Source: a virus. From it: DNA of 64,000 nt. Under the pieces are notes generated by a model. The model made no database searches. It worked only from the letters and a program-made list of their open reading frames with translations, and had not been told where the DNA came from. Location of the stretch: positions 30,920 through 94,919 of IMG/VR virus record IMGVR_UViG_3300046652_000008; one strand, written 5' to 3'. This document shows, one piece after another, positions 30,370 through 38,893 of the stretch; position 1 is the stretch's first letter, and every line of letters starts with the position of its first letter. The translations under genes and the position numbers were made by a program.

Positions 30370-31178
30370 AGATCACGCTCAAGGAACTACGCGCCCTTGC
30401 AAAAACGAACCTAGTCGTCTCTAATTACTTATCGCCGGTCAGTAGAATAGGCGACAAGATAGTCTATTATCATTGCCCCGTTCATGACGACAAGAAGGCA
30501 AGTTTGCGCGTAAACCTGAAGGATAACCTCTGGTCCTGCTATCCGTGTGGCAAGTGGGGAGACGCGGTAGAATTCGTTAGACACGTAGAGAACGTAAATC
30601 ACTCGGAAGCTGTCAAGATTGTGGTGGACATCTGTGGACTGGACGGCATAGAAGAAGACAAGAGCCGGGCTAGAGCCATAATCTCGGAGAGGGAGAACGC
30701 GGACAGGATGCTTGGTGATATACGTTATCGCCTATTTAACATAGAATCAGCAATCGAGAAGAAGCTGGAGCGCCTGTACTCTATGGCAACTGATAGATAC
30801 GAAGACATACTTAAAGGAGAGCGGATCTTGTTTGATACAAAGTCATTGCTAGATAAATCATCCCATCTCTCAATAGATTCCATCATTACGCTTTACAACA
30901 GTGGGACAGACAATGAATACTATAGATTTCTGATACCGAACTACAGCCTAGAGCAAAAATGCGAAGAGTATAGGCGCGTCGATGATGTGAACCGAGCCGT
31001 TGCGTTCCTTTCAAAGCGTGAAGACTGCTACGACGTGATTGCGGCGTATATCGGCGGGACTCCCAGCATTAAGAAATGCGCAGAACTTCTAGTGAATTCT
31101 CCCGTAGACGCTGATAAGATAATTAACGGACTTCTGGACATCATAAAGGTTAAGGCGGCGGCAAGTGGAAAAGACTAG
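30366..31178 (+). CDS. DNA primase zinc-finger (CHC2-type) protein, probable CTG start
   Basis: 270 residues if it begins at the CTG at 30366. The zinc finger is C37-P-V-H40 and C58-Y-P-C61 within HCPVHDDKKASLRV...WSCYPCGKWGDAVEF, the CHC2 motif that lets DnaG-type primases recognise template. No TOPRIM acidic motifs are clear in the remainder, so the polymerase part may be divergent or absent. The CTG is preferred because GGAGG lies 7 nt upstream; the alternative GTG at 30327 gives 43 bp of overlap and no site. The DnaB gene follows with overlap. Confidence 0.75.
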   Translation: MKITLKELRALAKTNLVVSNYLSPVSRIGDKIVYYHCPVHDDKKASLRVNLKDNLWSCYPCGKWGDAVEFVRHVENVNHSEAVKIVVDICGLDGIEEDKSRARAIISERENADRMLGDIRYRLFNIESAIEKKLERLYSMATDRYEDILKGERILFDTKSLLDKSSHLSIDSIITLYNSGTDNEYYRFLIPNYSLEQKCEEYRRVDDVNRAVAFLSKREDCYDVIAAYIGGTPSIKKCAELLVNSPVDADKIINGLLDIIKVKAAASGKD

Positions 31179-32628
31179 CCAAGAGAAGCTGGAACTAGAA
31201 ATAGTTGCCTACTGTTTCACCCACCATTCCTCAGTGGGAACGGTATCCCGCATTATTGGGACACGACACTTTACAAATAAGTGCTATAAATATATCTTTG
31301 ACTGTACGGTGGATTCCTATAACCTGGAAGATAAGGCCAGCCGAGCAACTATAGTTCAGCGAGCCGTCAAGCGTAGTAAGTTAAATTGGGACGCTACCCC
31401 GATACTGAATGAGATTGCAGCCGTAGATACACGAGACTACGATGTTGACTCAGCACTCAAGACAATGAACGATTCGTTTCTCTCTAGGCAGCTTGTAAAG
31501 CTAGCTGAAGATATCAGCAGCCAAGTGAGTGGTGGCGACTCGTCCATCTCGGTGATAGATAGTGCGCGGCATGGCCTAGATAATATAGCCGATGGTATAG
31601 TAACGGACGATTGCTACCATACGCTTGGGGATATCATCGAAGGCTCAGAGCAGAAACACGCAAACATCTATGATGGAACCCATGGCACTTCCGGCATACC
31701 GTCTCCTATCGCAGCTATTGACCTAATCACTGGAAAGTTCCGCAAGGGCAGATTCTATGTAATTGCGGCCAGACCATCCACCGGGAAGTCTGCGCTAGTT
31801 ACACAGATTGCATATAAAGCCGCAAGTCTCGGTTTCAAGGTGCTGATGTTCAGCTTTGAGATGGACTCCGACTCCATATGGCGCAGGATTCTTTCCGCCG
31901 AGACGGGAATCATGGCTTGGGATATGGAAACCGGATTCCTATCAGAAGAAGAAAAAGCACAAGCAACCGAATGGCTGGATACGCACAGAGATATACCACT
32001 GTATATCGTCCCGCGTAAAACCGGGAAGACCATGGCATCTATGAATGCCGTGATTCGCGGATTTACGACTAAATATGGAGCGCCTGATCTTGTGATTGTG
32101 GACTATATCCAGCTAGTTAAGGCGGGAGTTAGAACCACCGGAAGATACGAAGAGATGACCTATGTCTCTAATGCTTTAATGGATATTCCCTATGAGCATT
32201 CCACTGCGCTAATAGCTTTAAGCCAGATGAGCCGAGCGATGGAGAAACGCGACTATTCCAGGCCGCAACTTTCTGATTTGCGCGAAACCGGGGCGATTGA
32301 GCAGGATTCTGACTGCGTTAGCTTTCTATGGCGTCCAGACATGCACCAGAACAGCAAGGATGGAGGAGGAGGCCGGAAGGACCAGGAGGATTATCCACCA
32401 GGGTATACCGAGTTGATCTTCGAGAAAAACCGCCAAGGACGAACTGGATGTGTTAAACTAAAGTTCGATGGGGCGCATACGAAGTTTACCGAGCTACCAG
32501 AAGGAGAATACGATGGCACTTCCGAGAGATCAACGACTAACGCCGCTCCGAGAGACCCTTCAGGAACTAATCGGGCAAAAACTGGTAAAGGCAAACAGAC
32601 ATCCCAGACTTCCTTTAACCCTGTATAA
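31165..32628 (+). CDS. dnaB: DnaB-like replicative helicase
   Basis: 487 residues from a GTG start. An N-terminal helical domain precedes a RecA-like core with Walker A ARPSTGKSALV near residue 200, VLMFSFEMDSDSIWRRILS, Walker B LVIVDYIQLV and LSQMSRAMEKR...LSDLRETGAIEQDSD, all typical of DnaB. It unwinds the fork and would work with the primase gene upstream. The last 40 residues are a Ser/Thr/Lys-rich tail whose DNA also encodes the start of the RNA ligase in another frame. Confidence 0.9.
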   Translation: MEKTSQEKLELEIVAYCFTHHSSVGTVSRIIGTRHFTNKCYKYIFDCTVDSYNLEDKASRATIVQRAVKRSKLNWDATPILNEIAAVDTRDYDVDSALKTMNDSFLSRQLVKLAEDISSQVSGGDSSISVIDSARHGLDNIADGIVTDDCYHTLGDIIEGSEQKHANIYDGTHGTSGIPSPIAAIDLITGKFRKGRFYVIAARPSTGKSALVTQIAYKAASLGFKVLMFSFEMDSDSIWRRILSAETGIMAWDMETGFLSEEEKAQATEWLDTHRDIPLYIVPRKTGKTMASMNAVIRGFTTKYGAPDLVIVDYIQLVKAGVRTTGRYEEMTYVSNALMDIPYEHSTALIALSQMSRAMEKRDYSRPQLSDLRETGAIEQDSDCVSFLWRPDMHQNSKDGGGGRKDQEDYPPGYTELIFEKNRQGRTGCVKLKFDGAHTKFTELPEGEYDGTSERSTTNAAPRDPSGTNRAKTGKGKQTSQTSFNPV

Positions 32629-33739
32629 TTACACAAATGCCGCGTATGGTATAAATCCAGCCGATTGGCCGCTTGAACTTTCGCAGGCGCGTGGCCTTGT
32701 CTTAGACGACAATGGAAAAGTTATTTCTCGCGGATTTGGCAAGTTCTGGGAGCTAACCCCATCTACTGTCCAGAAGATAGAAGAAAACAAAGAGAAGGCG
32801 TATACCATCAGCGAAAAAATGGATGGAGTGCTCATCTGCGTATTCGGTTATCGCGGAGAGATTATCGTCCATACTCGCGGATCTTGGGGTAACGAGTTTA
32901 TTGACGAGGCCATAACCCTCTTTGAAGACAAGTACCCGGAGTATTGGCATAATCTATTAGACGACCCCCATGAGTATAATGAAGATGGACATGGATATGG
33001 TATAGACTATGGACGCACCGACTGCTTTGAGCTAATCTCGCCAGTCAGCCGGATTGTCGTAGACTACATAGGGAGGCGTGGTCTTTCATGGCTCCAGTCT
33101 TTCTGGATCTATAACCAGTCGGGAGAACTTAACGGAGCGGCGCTGCATCCGCTGCGCGACATGAGCAACCATTTGTATCTATGCGATGCTGACGAGGTAG
33201 CCGGATGGACCCTATCTGAACATACCCCGAACCTCACGCTAGATAGTTTTACCTCCAAGGCCAGCAACGACCAGGAGGGATACGTTATCTACCTTCCATG
33301 GTGCAACGAGTATTACAAGTTCAAGTTTGCAGACTACAAAGCTAAGCACCGAGCGGTATTTAATACGTCCGATATGTCGGTTTGGGATACATGGCGCTAT
33401 GGCGATAATATAGCCCAAGACTTGATCGACTGTACGGCCAAGATTGACATCAAGCTTTCCGGCTGGATATCTGAACAGGTCGGTTGGCTTTCGCTGCGCC
33501 GTGCTAACTTGCTAAATGAGGCTAACTATGTATACAAAAAATGCATCCTCAACGGTGAATCAGCACGAGCAGACTTCGCGCGTAGGGTCTTAGCCGAAGC
33601 TAAAAGACGCACGCCATGCATCAAGAGCATGGTCTTTGCCCTGTATGACGGCAAGGAACAAGAGGCTGAGTCTATCGCAGCCAAGGCGCTGAAACCGGAT
33701 AAGACTGCGTTCTACCGTCAGGAGGATATAACCGCATGA
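32513..33739 (+). CDS. T4 Rnl1-type RNA ligase
   Basis: 408 residues from MALPRDQRLTPL. YNYTNAAYG, then SQARGLVLDDNGKVISRGFGKFWEL, then the nucleotidyl-lysine motif K102-M-D-G in SEKMDGVLICV; later GYVIYLPWCNEYYKFK supplies the downstream Lys motif. This is the Rnl1 arrangement: the enzyme seals RNA 3'-OH to 5'-phosphate, classically at cut tRNA anticodon loops. AAGGAG lies 6 nt before the ATG at 32513, which means 116 bp of real overlap with dnaB. A PNK-type phosphatase gene follows 0.4 kb downstream. Confidence 0.85.
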   Translation: MALPRDQRLTPLRETLQELIGQKLVKANRHPRLPLTLYNYTNAAYGINPADWPLELSQARGLVLDDNGKVISRGFGKFWELTPSTVQKIEENKEKAYTISEKMDGVLICVFGYRGEIIVHTRGSWGNEFIDEAITLFEDKYPEYWHNLLDDPHEYNEDGHGYGIDYGRTDCFELISPVSRIVVDYIGRRGLSWLQSFWIYNQSGELNGAALHPLRDMSNHLYLCDADEVAGWTLSEHTPNLTLDSFTSKASNDQEGYVIYLPWCNEYYKFKFADYKAKHRAVFNTSDMSVWDTWRYGDNIAQDLIDCTAKIDIKLSGWISEQVGWLSLRRANLLNEANYVYKKCILNGESARADFARRVLAEAKRRTPCIKSMVFALYDGKEQEAESIAAKALKPDKTAFYRQEDITA

Positions 33740-33963
33740 GCTTCTATAGACAATGCGAGCTAATGAAGGGCGCGACTAAACAGGTAGCCTGGGTTCCTGT
33801 AGCCTTTTGTAAGGTAGGAACTAATGTGGAGTTGCTGAATGAGACCAGCCAGTTTGAAAAAGGATGGAAGATAGCTAATGTGTTTACGCTACGTCAGGAC
33901 GGAGACTACCTGAAAGAGCACGAGCGGGATTGGAAGACGCAACGGAAGGCGTCCGACCTATGA
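33736..33963 (+). CDS. hypothetical small phage protein
   Basis: 75 residues; QVAWVPVAFCKVGTNVELLN then GWKIANVF resembles a small beta-rich family common in phage early regions. Start overlaps the ligase stop. Confidence 0.6.
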   Translation: MSFYRQCELMKGATKQVAWVPVAFCKVGTNVELLNETSQFEKGWKIANVFTLRQDGDYLKEHERDWKTQRKASDL

Positions 33964-34112
33964 GTAAGCTTATGTGGGTCATCGGAGAATGGCAACGATA
34001 TGGCGGAATCTCAGAACTGGTGGCGTTCATTATGCTGCTGATTATGTGGGTAGCTATCGGGATGCTGCTCTTTCTATGCTGGCGAGACGCATTCCTTTGG
34101 TATCTAAATTGA
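33960..34112 (+). CDS. 50-residue membrane protein
   Basis: Starts with ATGA overlap (MSKLMWVIGEWQRYGG). One long hydrophobic segment (LVAFIMLLIMWVAIGMLLFL) and a short tail. A longer in-frame start lies inside the neighbour. Confidence 0.6.
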   Translation: MSKLMWVIGEWQRYGGISELVAFIMLLIMWVAIGMLLFLCWRDAFLWYLN

Positions 34113-34113
34113 G

Positions 34114-34143
34114 CGTCTAATAGTTAGACGAAGCTGCTATAAT
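34114..34143 (+). promoter_or_regulatory. promoter TGCTATAAT with upstream palindrome operator
   Basis: TGC-TATAAT (34135-34143) lies 17 nt before the ATG of the phosphatase gene. Just upstream, 34114-34130 is CGTCTAATAGTTAGACG, whose inner 15-mer is identical to 8247-8261. A protein bound there would cover the -35 area. Confidence 0.55.
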
Positions 34144-34160
34144 GAAAGAAGGAACCAACC

Positions 34161-34589
34161 ATGAAACCAAGAGCCATCATCTGCGATCTTGACGGAACGC
34201 TAGCGCACAGCAACGGGAAACGATCTTTCTACGACGAGATGAAGTGTTATGGAGATAGCATTGACTCCGTGGTTTCTTACGTTCTCTCATTGCTGGCGGA
34301 AGACGGAATCACCATCTTATTCACAAGTGGGCGCAAGGAAAAATCCAGGGGCGAGACCACTCGATGGCTCGATGATTATGCGCCAGAATCGGTGGTGGGT
34401 AGCTGGAGACTATTTATGCGAAAAGATGACGACAATAGAAAAGATTGCATCGTCAAGGAAGAAATCTACCGCAACGAGATCGAGCCTAACTACCGTGTGG
34501 TGCTGGTGCTTGACGACCGTGATTCGGTTTGTGCGAAATGGCGCGAACTTGGGCTGAAGTGCTTTCAGGTGGCCCCAGGAGACTTCTAA
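34161..34589 (+). CDS. PNK-type 3'-phosphatase (HAD superfamily)
   Basis: 142 residues. Motif I DLDGTLAHSNG, motif II TSGRKEKSRGETTRWL, then LFMRKDDDNRKDCIVKEEIY and VLVLDDRDSVCAKWRELGL..F: the C-terminal phosphatase domain of T4 polynucleotide kinase-phosphatase, here encoded alone. It removes 3'-phosphate or 2',3'-cyclic phosphate from RNA ends so that ligase can seal them. AAGGA 7 nt upstream. Confidence 0.85.
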   Translation: MKPRAIICDLDGTLAHSNGKRSFYDEMKCYGDSIDSVVSYVLSLLAEDGITILFTSGRKEKSRGETTRWLDDYAPESVVGSWRLFMRKDDDNRKDCIVKEEIYRNEIEPNYRVVLVLDDRDSVCAKWRELGLKCFQVAPGDF

Positions 34590-34600
34590 TAGGATGGGTT

Positions 34601-34657
34601 GTGCTAATCGCTTGCATTGTGTTCTTTCTGTCCTTTCTGGGGCTTGGTTGTGATTAG
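34601..34657 (+). CDS. possible 18-residue hydrophobic micro-ORF
   Basis: GTG start with AGGA 6 nt upstream; product is a single hydrophobic stretch (LIACIVFFLSFLGLGC). Supported only by the ribosome site and hydrophobicity, in a gap otherwise empty. Confidence 0.3.
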   Translation: MLIACIVFFLSFLGLGCD

Positions 34658-34670
34658 CGGAGGAGCTAAT

Positions 34671-34739
34671 ATGTGGATATACTTCATAGTAGCGGCTATT
34701 TTCGTTTTGGCCGTGTGGATAGGGTTTGGAGACTTCTAA
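34671..34739 (+). CDS. 22-residue membrane micro-protein
   Basis: GGAGGAG lies 5 nt upstream of the ATG. Product MWIYFIVAAIFVLAVWIGFG plus two residues: a single membrane span. Its TAA touches the ATG of the next gene. Strong ribosome site makes it likely to be translated. Confidence 0.5.
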   Translation: MWIYFIVAAIFVLAVWIGFGDF

Positions 34740-35471
34740 ATGGAAATCATCAAAACAGATTCTTCGTTGGCAAGCCGAGACATGAGCGAAAATGAGAAGT
34801 TCTTGCTCGACGGCCTGCTGGCTGATGACACGGCCAGGATTGACGTAGTGCTACGTGGCGACTCATCCCCAGAAGATATAGCGGCAGCGCTTGACGTGTG
34901 CTCCAAGGTCCACGGAACGCTATACAAGGCCAACATGCGGCTCAAGCCAATCATCGGTCGCATCCTTGAGCTAGCGCAGGATAAGCCGGAAGTCTTTAAG
35001 CTGTGCGAATGCAAAACCTTCAATGAATTTGCGTCAGAGTATATCCCAAAGTTAACCGGAATGACACGCGCCGAAGCCTACCAGTGTAAGCGCATTGTCG
35101 AAAAATTCCCATCAGTGACCATCAAGGACTTTGAAGACATCGGGTACGTTAATCTTGGGCTACTGTGTAAGGTAACGCAAGAAGGCGCACCCTCCAAGGA
35201 TAAGTGGTTTAAGGAAGCTAAAGAGAAGACGGTAGACGATTTCAAGGTATACATTGCGGAGCGTGGCTACGGCGACAAGGGAGACTTAGATACCGTAGTG
35301 TTGGAGGTGGTTATGTCCAAAGAGACGGCCAAGCAGATCAAGGAATTTTGGAATAACCGAGCGTTTCAAGAATACGTTGGCTCCAAGGACCACGGAGAGA
35401 TGCTGAAGGCTGCAATTGGGGAGGTGGCCATACAATGGACAATCGACGCAAGCCGACAGGCGAACAGCTAA
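34740..35471 (+). CDS. hypothetical helical protein
   Basis: 243 residues; GGAG in the previous end acts as its site. Mostly alpha-helical: a segment TFNEFASEYIPKLTGMTRAEAYQCKRIV looks like a helix-turn-helix region of plasmid or phage regulatory proteins (DUF3102-like), but this is weak. No enzymatic motif. Confidence 0.55.
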   Translation: MEIIKTDSSLASRDMSENEKFLLDGLLADDTARIDVVLRGDSSPEDIAAALDVCSKVHGTLYKANMRLKPIIGRILELAQDKPEVFKLCECKTFNEFASEYIPKLTGMTRAEAYQCKRIVEKFPSVTIKDFEDIGYVNLGLLCKVTQEGAPSKDKWFKEAKEKTVDDFKVYIAERGYGDKGDLDTVVLEVVMSKETAKQIKEFWNNRAFQEYVGSKDHGEMLKAAIGEVAIQWTIDASRQANS

Positions 35472-35635
35472 AGTGGTTTATCAGAACCCCCACGGGTGAG
35501 CTTATCCCATACAAGCTGTCCGAGATACAGGAATTGATCTTAGCGGAAAAGGCTAAAAGTGAACAAAAGCACGTGCGAGAGGCTGACGGAGTGCGAATTA
35601 CGCCAGCACGAGAAGACATTCCTCCTGGTTCGTGA
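35435..35635 (+). CDS. small hypothetical protein, overlapping both neighbours
   Basis: 66 residues. GGGGAGG lies 10 nt before the ATG. It overlaps the upstream gene by 37 bp and the HNH gene by 77 bp in different frames. Basic, helical. Possibly real; the large overlaps lower confidence. Confidence 0.45.
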   Translation: MDNRRKPTGEQLKWFIRTPTGELIPYKLSEIQELILAEKAKSEQKHVREADGVRITPAREDIPPGS

Positions 35636-35882
35636 TGGGAATCAGATACTATTCATTGAGAGCGGGAAGAAGGCCATTGCGATACTCAATGACAACTTCT
35701 GGAAGGTGCGCCGACAAGAGGCGCTAGAGAGAGACAATTATACATGCCAACAGTGCGGGGCGCAAAGGGATCTGGACGTACATCATCAGCTACCGAGGGG
35801 CAAGGGCGGAACACACAACCTCAAGAATTTAGTGACTTTGTGCAGGAGATGCCACGATGCCCAACACTCAAAGCGCATATAA
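35559..35882 (+). CDS. HNH endonuclease
   Basis: 107 residues, GTG start. The C-terminal half is a zinc-bound HNH: C63-x2-C66, DVHHQLPRGKGGTHNLKNLV (His75/His76 catalytic region, Asn of the motif), and C95-x2-C98-H. Members nick or cut DNA, as homing, packaging or recombination nucleases. No intron or intein surrounds it and no terminase follows, so role is open; neighbour to a RusA-like resolvase. Confidence 0.8.
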   Translation: MNKSTCERLTECELRQHEKTFLLVRDGNQILFIESGKKAIAILNDNFWKVRRQEALERDNYTCQQCGAQRDLDVHHQLPRGKGGTHNLKNLVTLCRRCHDAQHSKRI

Positions 35883-36247
35883 CACTTAAAGGCATTTCCC
35901 CGTCGAAGAAAAACCGCTACCTCCCGATCATTCGCGGAGGCCACGCCACAATGATTAAGGACAAGAAACTACAGGGAGAACTTGACTTGCTGGAGTTGCA
36001 AATACCGTTATATTCCAGAACACTGAAGCTACAGCATCCCCACATCGTAATGCAATTCTACGTGGACAAAACAAACGGGACTAGCCGAGACCGTGACAAT
36101 ATGGCACAGATGACGATGGATCTGCTCGTTCATGCTGGAGTACTGTATGATGATCGCATTAAGCGAAACAACGGCTTTTTCTTGATGCCCCCTGCTGTCA
36201 TCGGAACAGAAAACAAGACAGAAGTTTACATTTTTGGAGACAATTAG
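35849..36247 (+). CDS. RusA-like Holliday-junction resolvase
   Basis: About 132 residues from MPRCPTLKAHITLKGISPSKKNR. SPSKKNRYLP at the N-terminus and DRDNMAQMTMDLLVHAGVLYDDR with its Asp cluster fit RusA, which resolves four-way DNA junctions as a dimer. The exact start is uncertain: an ATG at 35849 has CAGGAG touching it, and the open frame extends upstream to 35744 within the HNH gene. Confidence 0.7.
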   Translation: MPRCPTLKAHITLKGISPSKKNRYLPIIRGGHATMIKDKKLQGELDLLELQIPLYSRTLKLQHPHIVMQFYVDKTNGTSRDRDNMAQMTMDLLVHAGVLYDDRIKRNNGFFLMPPAVIGTENKTEVYIFGDN

Positions 36248-37717
36248 ATGTATTATTCACAACTCAAAGAGAGCATTAAAAAAGAGTTAGAGTCTGGAGG
36301 GTTGTCTCCGTTTGATGTTGGGCGTAGGAACCTAGCCAAGATATGGAAGATTACACCATACAAAGCGAGGACCATCTTGGAAGACCTACGGCTGGAGTAT
36401 TCGCAAACCCATCGCGGAGATCCACAGAAACCCAAGAGCGGCCAGCCGCTCAAGGAAGACTCCCCCTTCGAGGTCAAGGGCGAAGTCAACGGCGTTAAGA
36501 TGTTTACCGGCATTCTTCGTGATTCTGGCAAGCCACTCGGCATAGATGCCGTGAACATCAGTAAGCTAGTTGAGTCATACAATAATTTCCCGAATGGGAA
36601 ACAAAAGCTATCCGAGGAGCGCATACAAACTTCAGACAAATTAAGTCTTCACTTGCCGTCTACTCGTATCCATACGCTAGAAGACCTAATAGCGTTCTTT
36701 GAAGTAGATATGTCCGTCTGGGAAGTATCCAGGTTCGTGTGTAACAAGTGGGAGGTCGGCGCAAAAAATAAAGATGGTGAAATCGAAGTTTCTCCCCTGT
36801 ATCAAGTTAAGGCCGACTTCAAGCCAAAAGATGCCCAACAAGCAGATGCGATCAAGAAGGAAATTGAGGACCTGGTCGCCACATCCGAAGCTAGATTCAG
36901 GAGTGCCCCCCTCATCATCAAAGACACGGCCCTCAAACTCAGGACCGAAAACCTTGTTGAAATCTGTATTCCCGACCTCCACTTTAATAGACTCGTGTGG
37001 AATGGAGAAACTGGACACGGAAACTGGGATAGCAAGATCGCCCGATCCGTATTTGACAGAGCTACGTCGGATCTATTCCAGCAAATAAGTTTCTATAAGC
37101 CAGAAAAGATTGTATTTGTTATTGGGAACGATCTACTAAACGCAGACAACATCCAGGCAACCACGACTCGCGGAACCCCCCAGGTAAACGATACACGATA
37201 CCACAAAGCATTTGAAGATGTACGCAACATGAAGATAGCGGCTATCGAGAAGTTCCGTACACTCTGCCCAGTGGAAGTGATTACGCTCCCTGGAAATCAC
37301 GATAGGCTAGCAAGTTGGCATTTGGGCGACTCCATCAAGATGCTGTATTGCAAGACTCAGGATGTGACCGTAGATACATCGGCACTCCCGCGCAAGTATA
37401 TGAAGTGGGGAGACTGCGGACTATGCTGGACCCACGGCGACGAGATTAAGCGCCCAGACCTACCGCTCACGTTTGCCTCAGAACAGCGCGAGATGTGGGG
37501 ATCTACCAAGTACAACGAGATCCACTTAGGGCATCTACACCAGACCCAAGTTCAGGAGTTTCACGGAGTGCGCGTAAGAATTCTTCCAGTGCTGTGTAAA
37601 GTCAACGAGTGGGAGAACTCAAAGGGGTATACTGGGAATATCCGATGCGCTCAGGCGTATGTCTGGAACAAAACGAATGGGTTGAAGGCAATTTTGCACT
37701 ACAACGACCCAGACTAA
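36248..37717 (+). CDS. calcineurin-like metallophosphoesterase with N-terminal winged-helix-like region
   Basis: 489 residues. Residues 1-55 (ARTILEDLRLEYS within) look like a winged helix. The C-terminal phosphoesterase has IPDLHFNRL (D-x-H), VIGNDLLNAD, LPGNHDRLASWH (GNHD), WTHGDEIK and LGHLHQT, all the two-metal ligands in order. Phage relatives are annotated as SbcD-like or as metallophosphatases. Substrate unknown; DNA or RNA is likely given the context. Confidence 0.8.
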   Translation: MYYSQLKESIKKELESGGLSPFDVGRRNLAKIWKITPYKARTILEDLRLEYSQTHRGDPQKPKSGQPLKEDSPFEVKGEVNGVKMFTGILRDSGKPLGIDAVNISKLVESYNNFPNGKQKLSEERIQTSDKLSLHLPSTRIHTLEDLIAFFEVDMSVWEVSRFVCNKWEVGAKNKDGEIEVSPLYQVKADFKPKDAQQADAIKKEIEDLVATSEARFRSAPLIIKDTALKLRTENLVEICIPDLHFNRLVWNGETGHGNWDSKIARSVFDRATSDLFQQISFYKPEKIVFVIGNDLLNADNIQATTTRGTPQVNDTRYHKAFEDVRNMKIAAIEKFRTLCPVEVITLPGNHDRLASWHLGDSIKMLYCKTQDVTVDTSALPRKYMKWGDCGLCWTHGDEIKRPDLPLTFASEQREMWGSTKYNEIHLGHLHQTQVQEFHGVRVRILPVLCKVNEWENSKGYTGNIRCAQAYVWNKTNGLKAILHYNDPD

Positions 37718-37719
37718 GC

Positions 37720-37725
37720 TATAAT
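37720..37725 (+). promoter_or_regulatory. -10 box TATAAT
   Basis: Perfect TATAAT (AGC precedes it rather than TGn), overlapping the end of the phosphoesterase gene and 22 nt before the ATG of the DUF5131 gene. No clear -35. Confidence 0.5.
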
Positions 37726-37747
37726 CAATAACGAAGGGCGGTACAAC

Positions 37748-38584
37748 ATGGGTAAAGAAACCGGAATCTCGTGGACGCATAGCGTAAACCCAGACGGTAC
37801 GACAACTCCGGGAAGTAGCTGGAACCCCCTGCGCGGTTGTTCGCGGGTATCCACAGAGTGCGTCAACTGCTATGCCGAGCGGCTAATGGCTCGTGGGCTT
37901 CCCGGCCTCAAGTCACCAACCACCGGAGAGGACTTTGCCATCATGAAGAACGGAGATCCGCATTGGACGGGCAAGGTAGAGCTTATTGAATCAATGTTGG
38001 ATCTTCCAATAAAATGGAAGAAACCGCGTAAGATATTCGTTAACAGCATAAGTGACTTGTTCCACGAATCACTGCCGGATGAGGTAATAGACCGCGTATT
38101 TAACGTGATGGCGCATTGCCCGCAGCATACGTTTATTGTATTAACTAAACGCCATGAGCGCATGAAGCAGCACCTGAATAAATACTGGAAAGATCCACTC
38201 CCCAATTGCTGGATTGGCGTATCGGCGGGCAACCAGGAAATGTATAATCTGCGCGTCCCGTATCTGCTGGATACTCCAGCCGATGTAAGTTTCGTCTCAT
38301 GCGAACCGTTATTAGGCCCTATTGACATAACGCAAGTTAATGGATACCCGAATTGGCTTATACTTGGGGGAGAGAGTGGACCCGGAGCTAGACCGTGCGA
38401 CATCAACTGGATAGATGACATCTATATTGATTGCCTATTCCATAACGTGCCCACGTTCATTAAGCAATTGGGGGCTTACCCGACTTCATGCGGAGTACAA
38501 GTCAACCTGAAAGACCGCAAGGGCGGTAACATCGAAGAATTCCCATCAAGTTTGAGGGTTAGGGAATTCCCAAAGGAGAAATAA
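37748..38584 (+). CDS. DUF5131 (phage Gp37/Gp68-like) protein
   Basis: 278 residues. Begins ETGISWTHSVNP...SWNPLRGCSRVSTECVNCYAE with C-x6-C-x2-C, then KIFVNSISDLFHESLP, FIVLTKRHERM, WIGVSAGNQ and WLILGGESGPGARP: the full DUF5131 signature. The fold resembles radical-SAM enzymes and the cysteines probably bind an Fe-S cluster. Chemistry unknown; found in phages and plasmids. Confidence 0.85.
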   Translation: MGKETGISWTHSVNPDGTTTPGSSWNPLRGCSRVSTECVNCYAERLMARGLPGLKSPTTGEDFAIMKNGDPHWTGKVELIESMLDLPIKWKKPRKIFVNSISDLFHESLPDEVIDRVFNVMAHCPQHTFIVLTKRHERMKQHLNKYWKDPLPNCWIGVSAGNQEMYNLRVPYLLDTPADVSFVSCEPLLGPIDITQVNGYPNWLILGGESGPGARPCDINWIDDIYIDCLFHNVPTFIKQLGAYPTSCGVQVNLKDRKGGNIEEFPSSLRVREFPKEK

Positions 38585-38586
38585 CT

Positions 38587-38886
38587 ATGACAGTTAGGCA
38601 AGTTGTTAAATTTTCAGAAGCATTCGAAGACGAATATGGCCAATTCGATAGGATCAAAGAAGACAAGCCATCGAGCCGAAAAGACCTATGTGCCTTCATC
38701 AAGTTAGACCATCTAGTACCACCAGCGTACAAATGGGAGGATATTGTTACAGGGTCCGAGCATGATGAGTTTTTCCTATCCCCAGACATGGATAAGTTTG
38801 CGAAAGTAGCAACAGAAACAGACGTTCTATATCTGGTAAGGTGCGGAGTAATGTTCTCCGAAGATGGCATGAGCATGTTTTCGTGA
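38587..38886 (+). CDS. hypothetical protein
   Basis: 99 residues, acidic, AAGGAG 8 nt upstream of the ATG. No family recognised. Confidence 0.55.
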   Translation: MTVRQVVKFSEAFEDEYGQFDRIKEDKPSSRKDLCAFIKLDHLVPPAYKWEDIVTGSEHDEFFLSPDMDKFAKVATETDVLYLVRCGVMFSEDGMSMFS

Positions 38887-38893
38887 GGCCATT

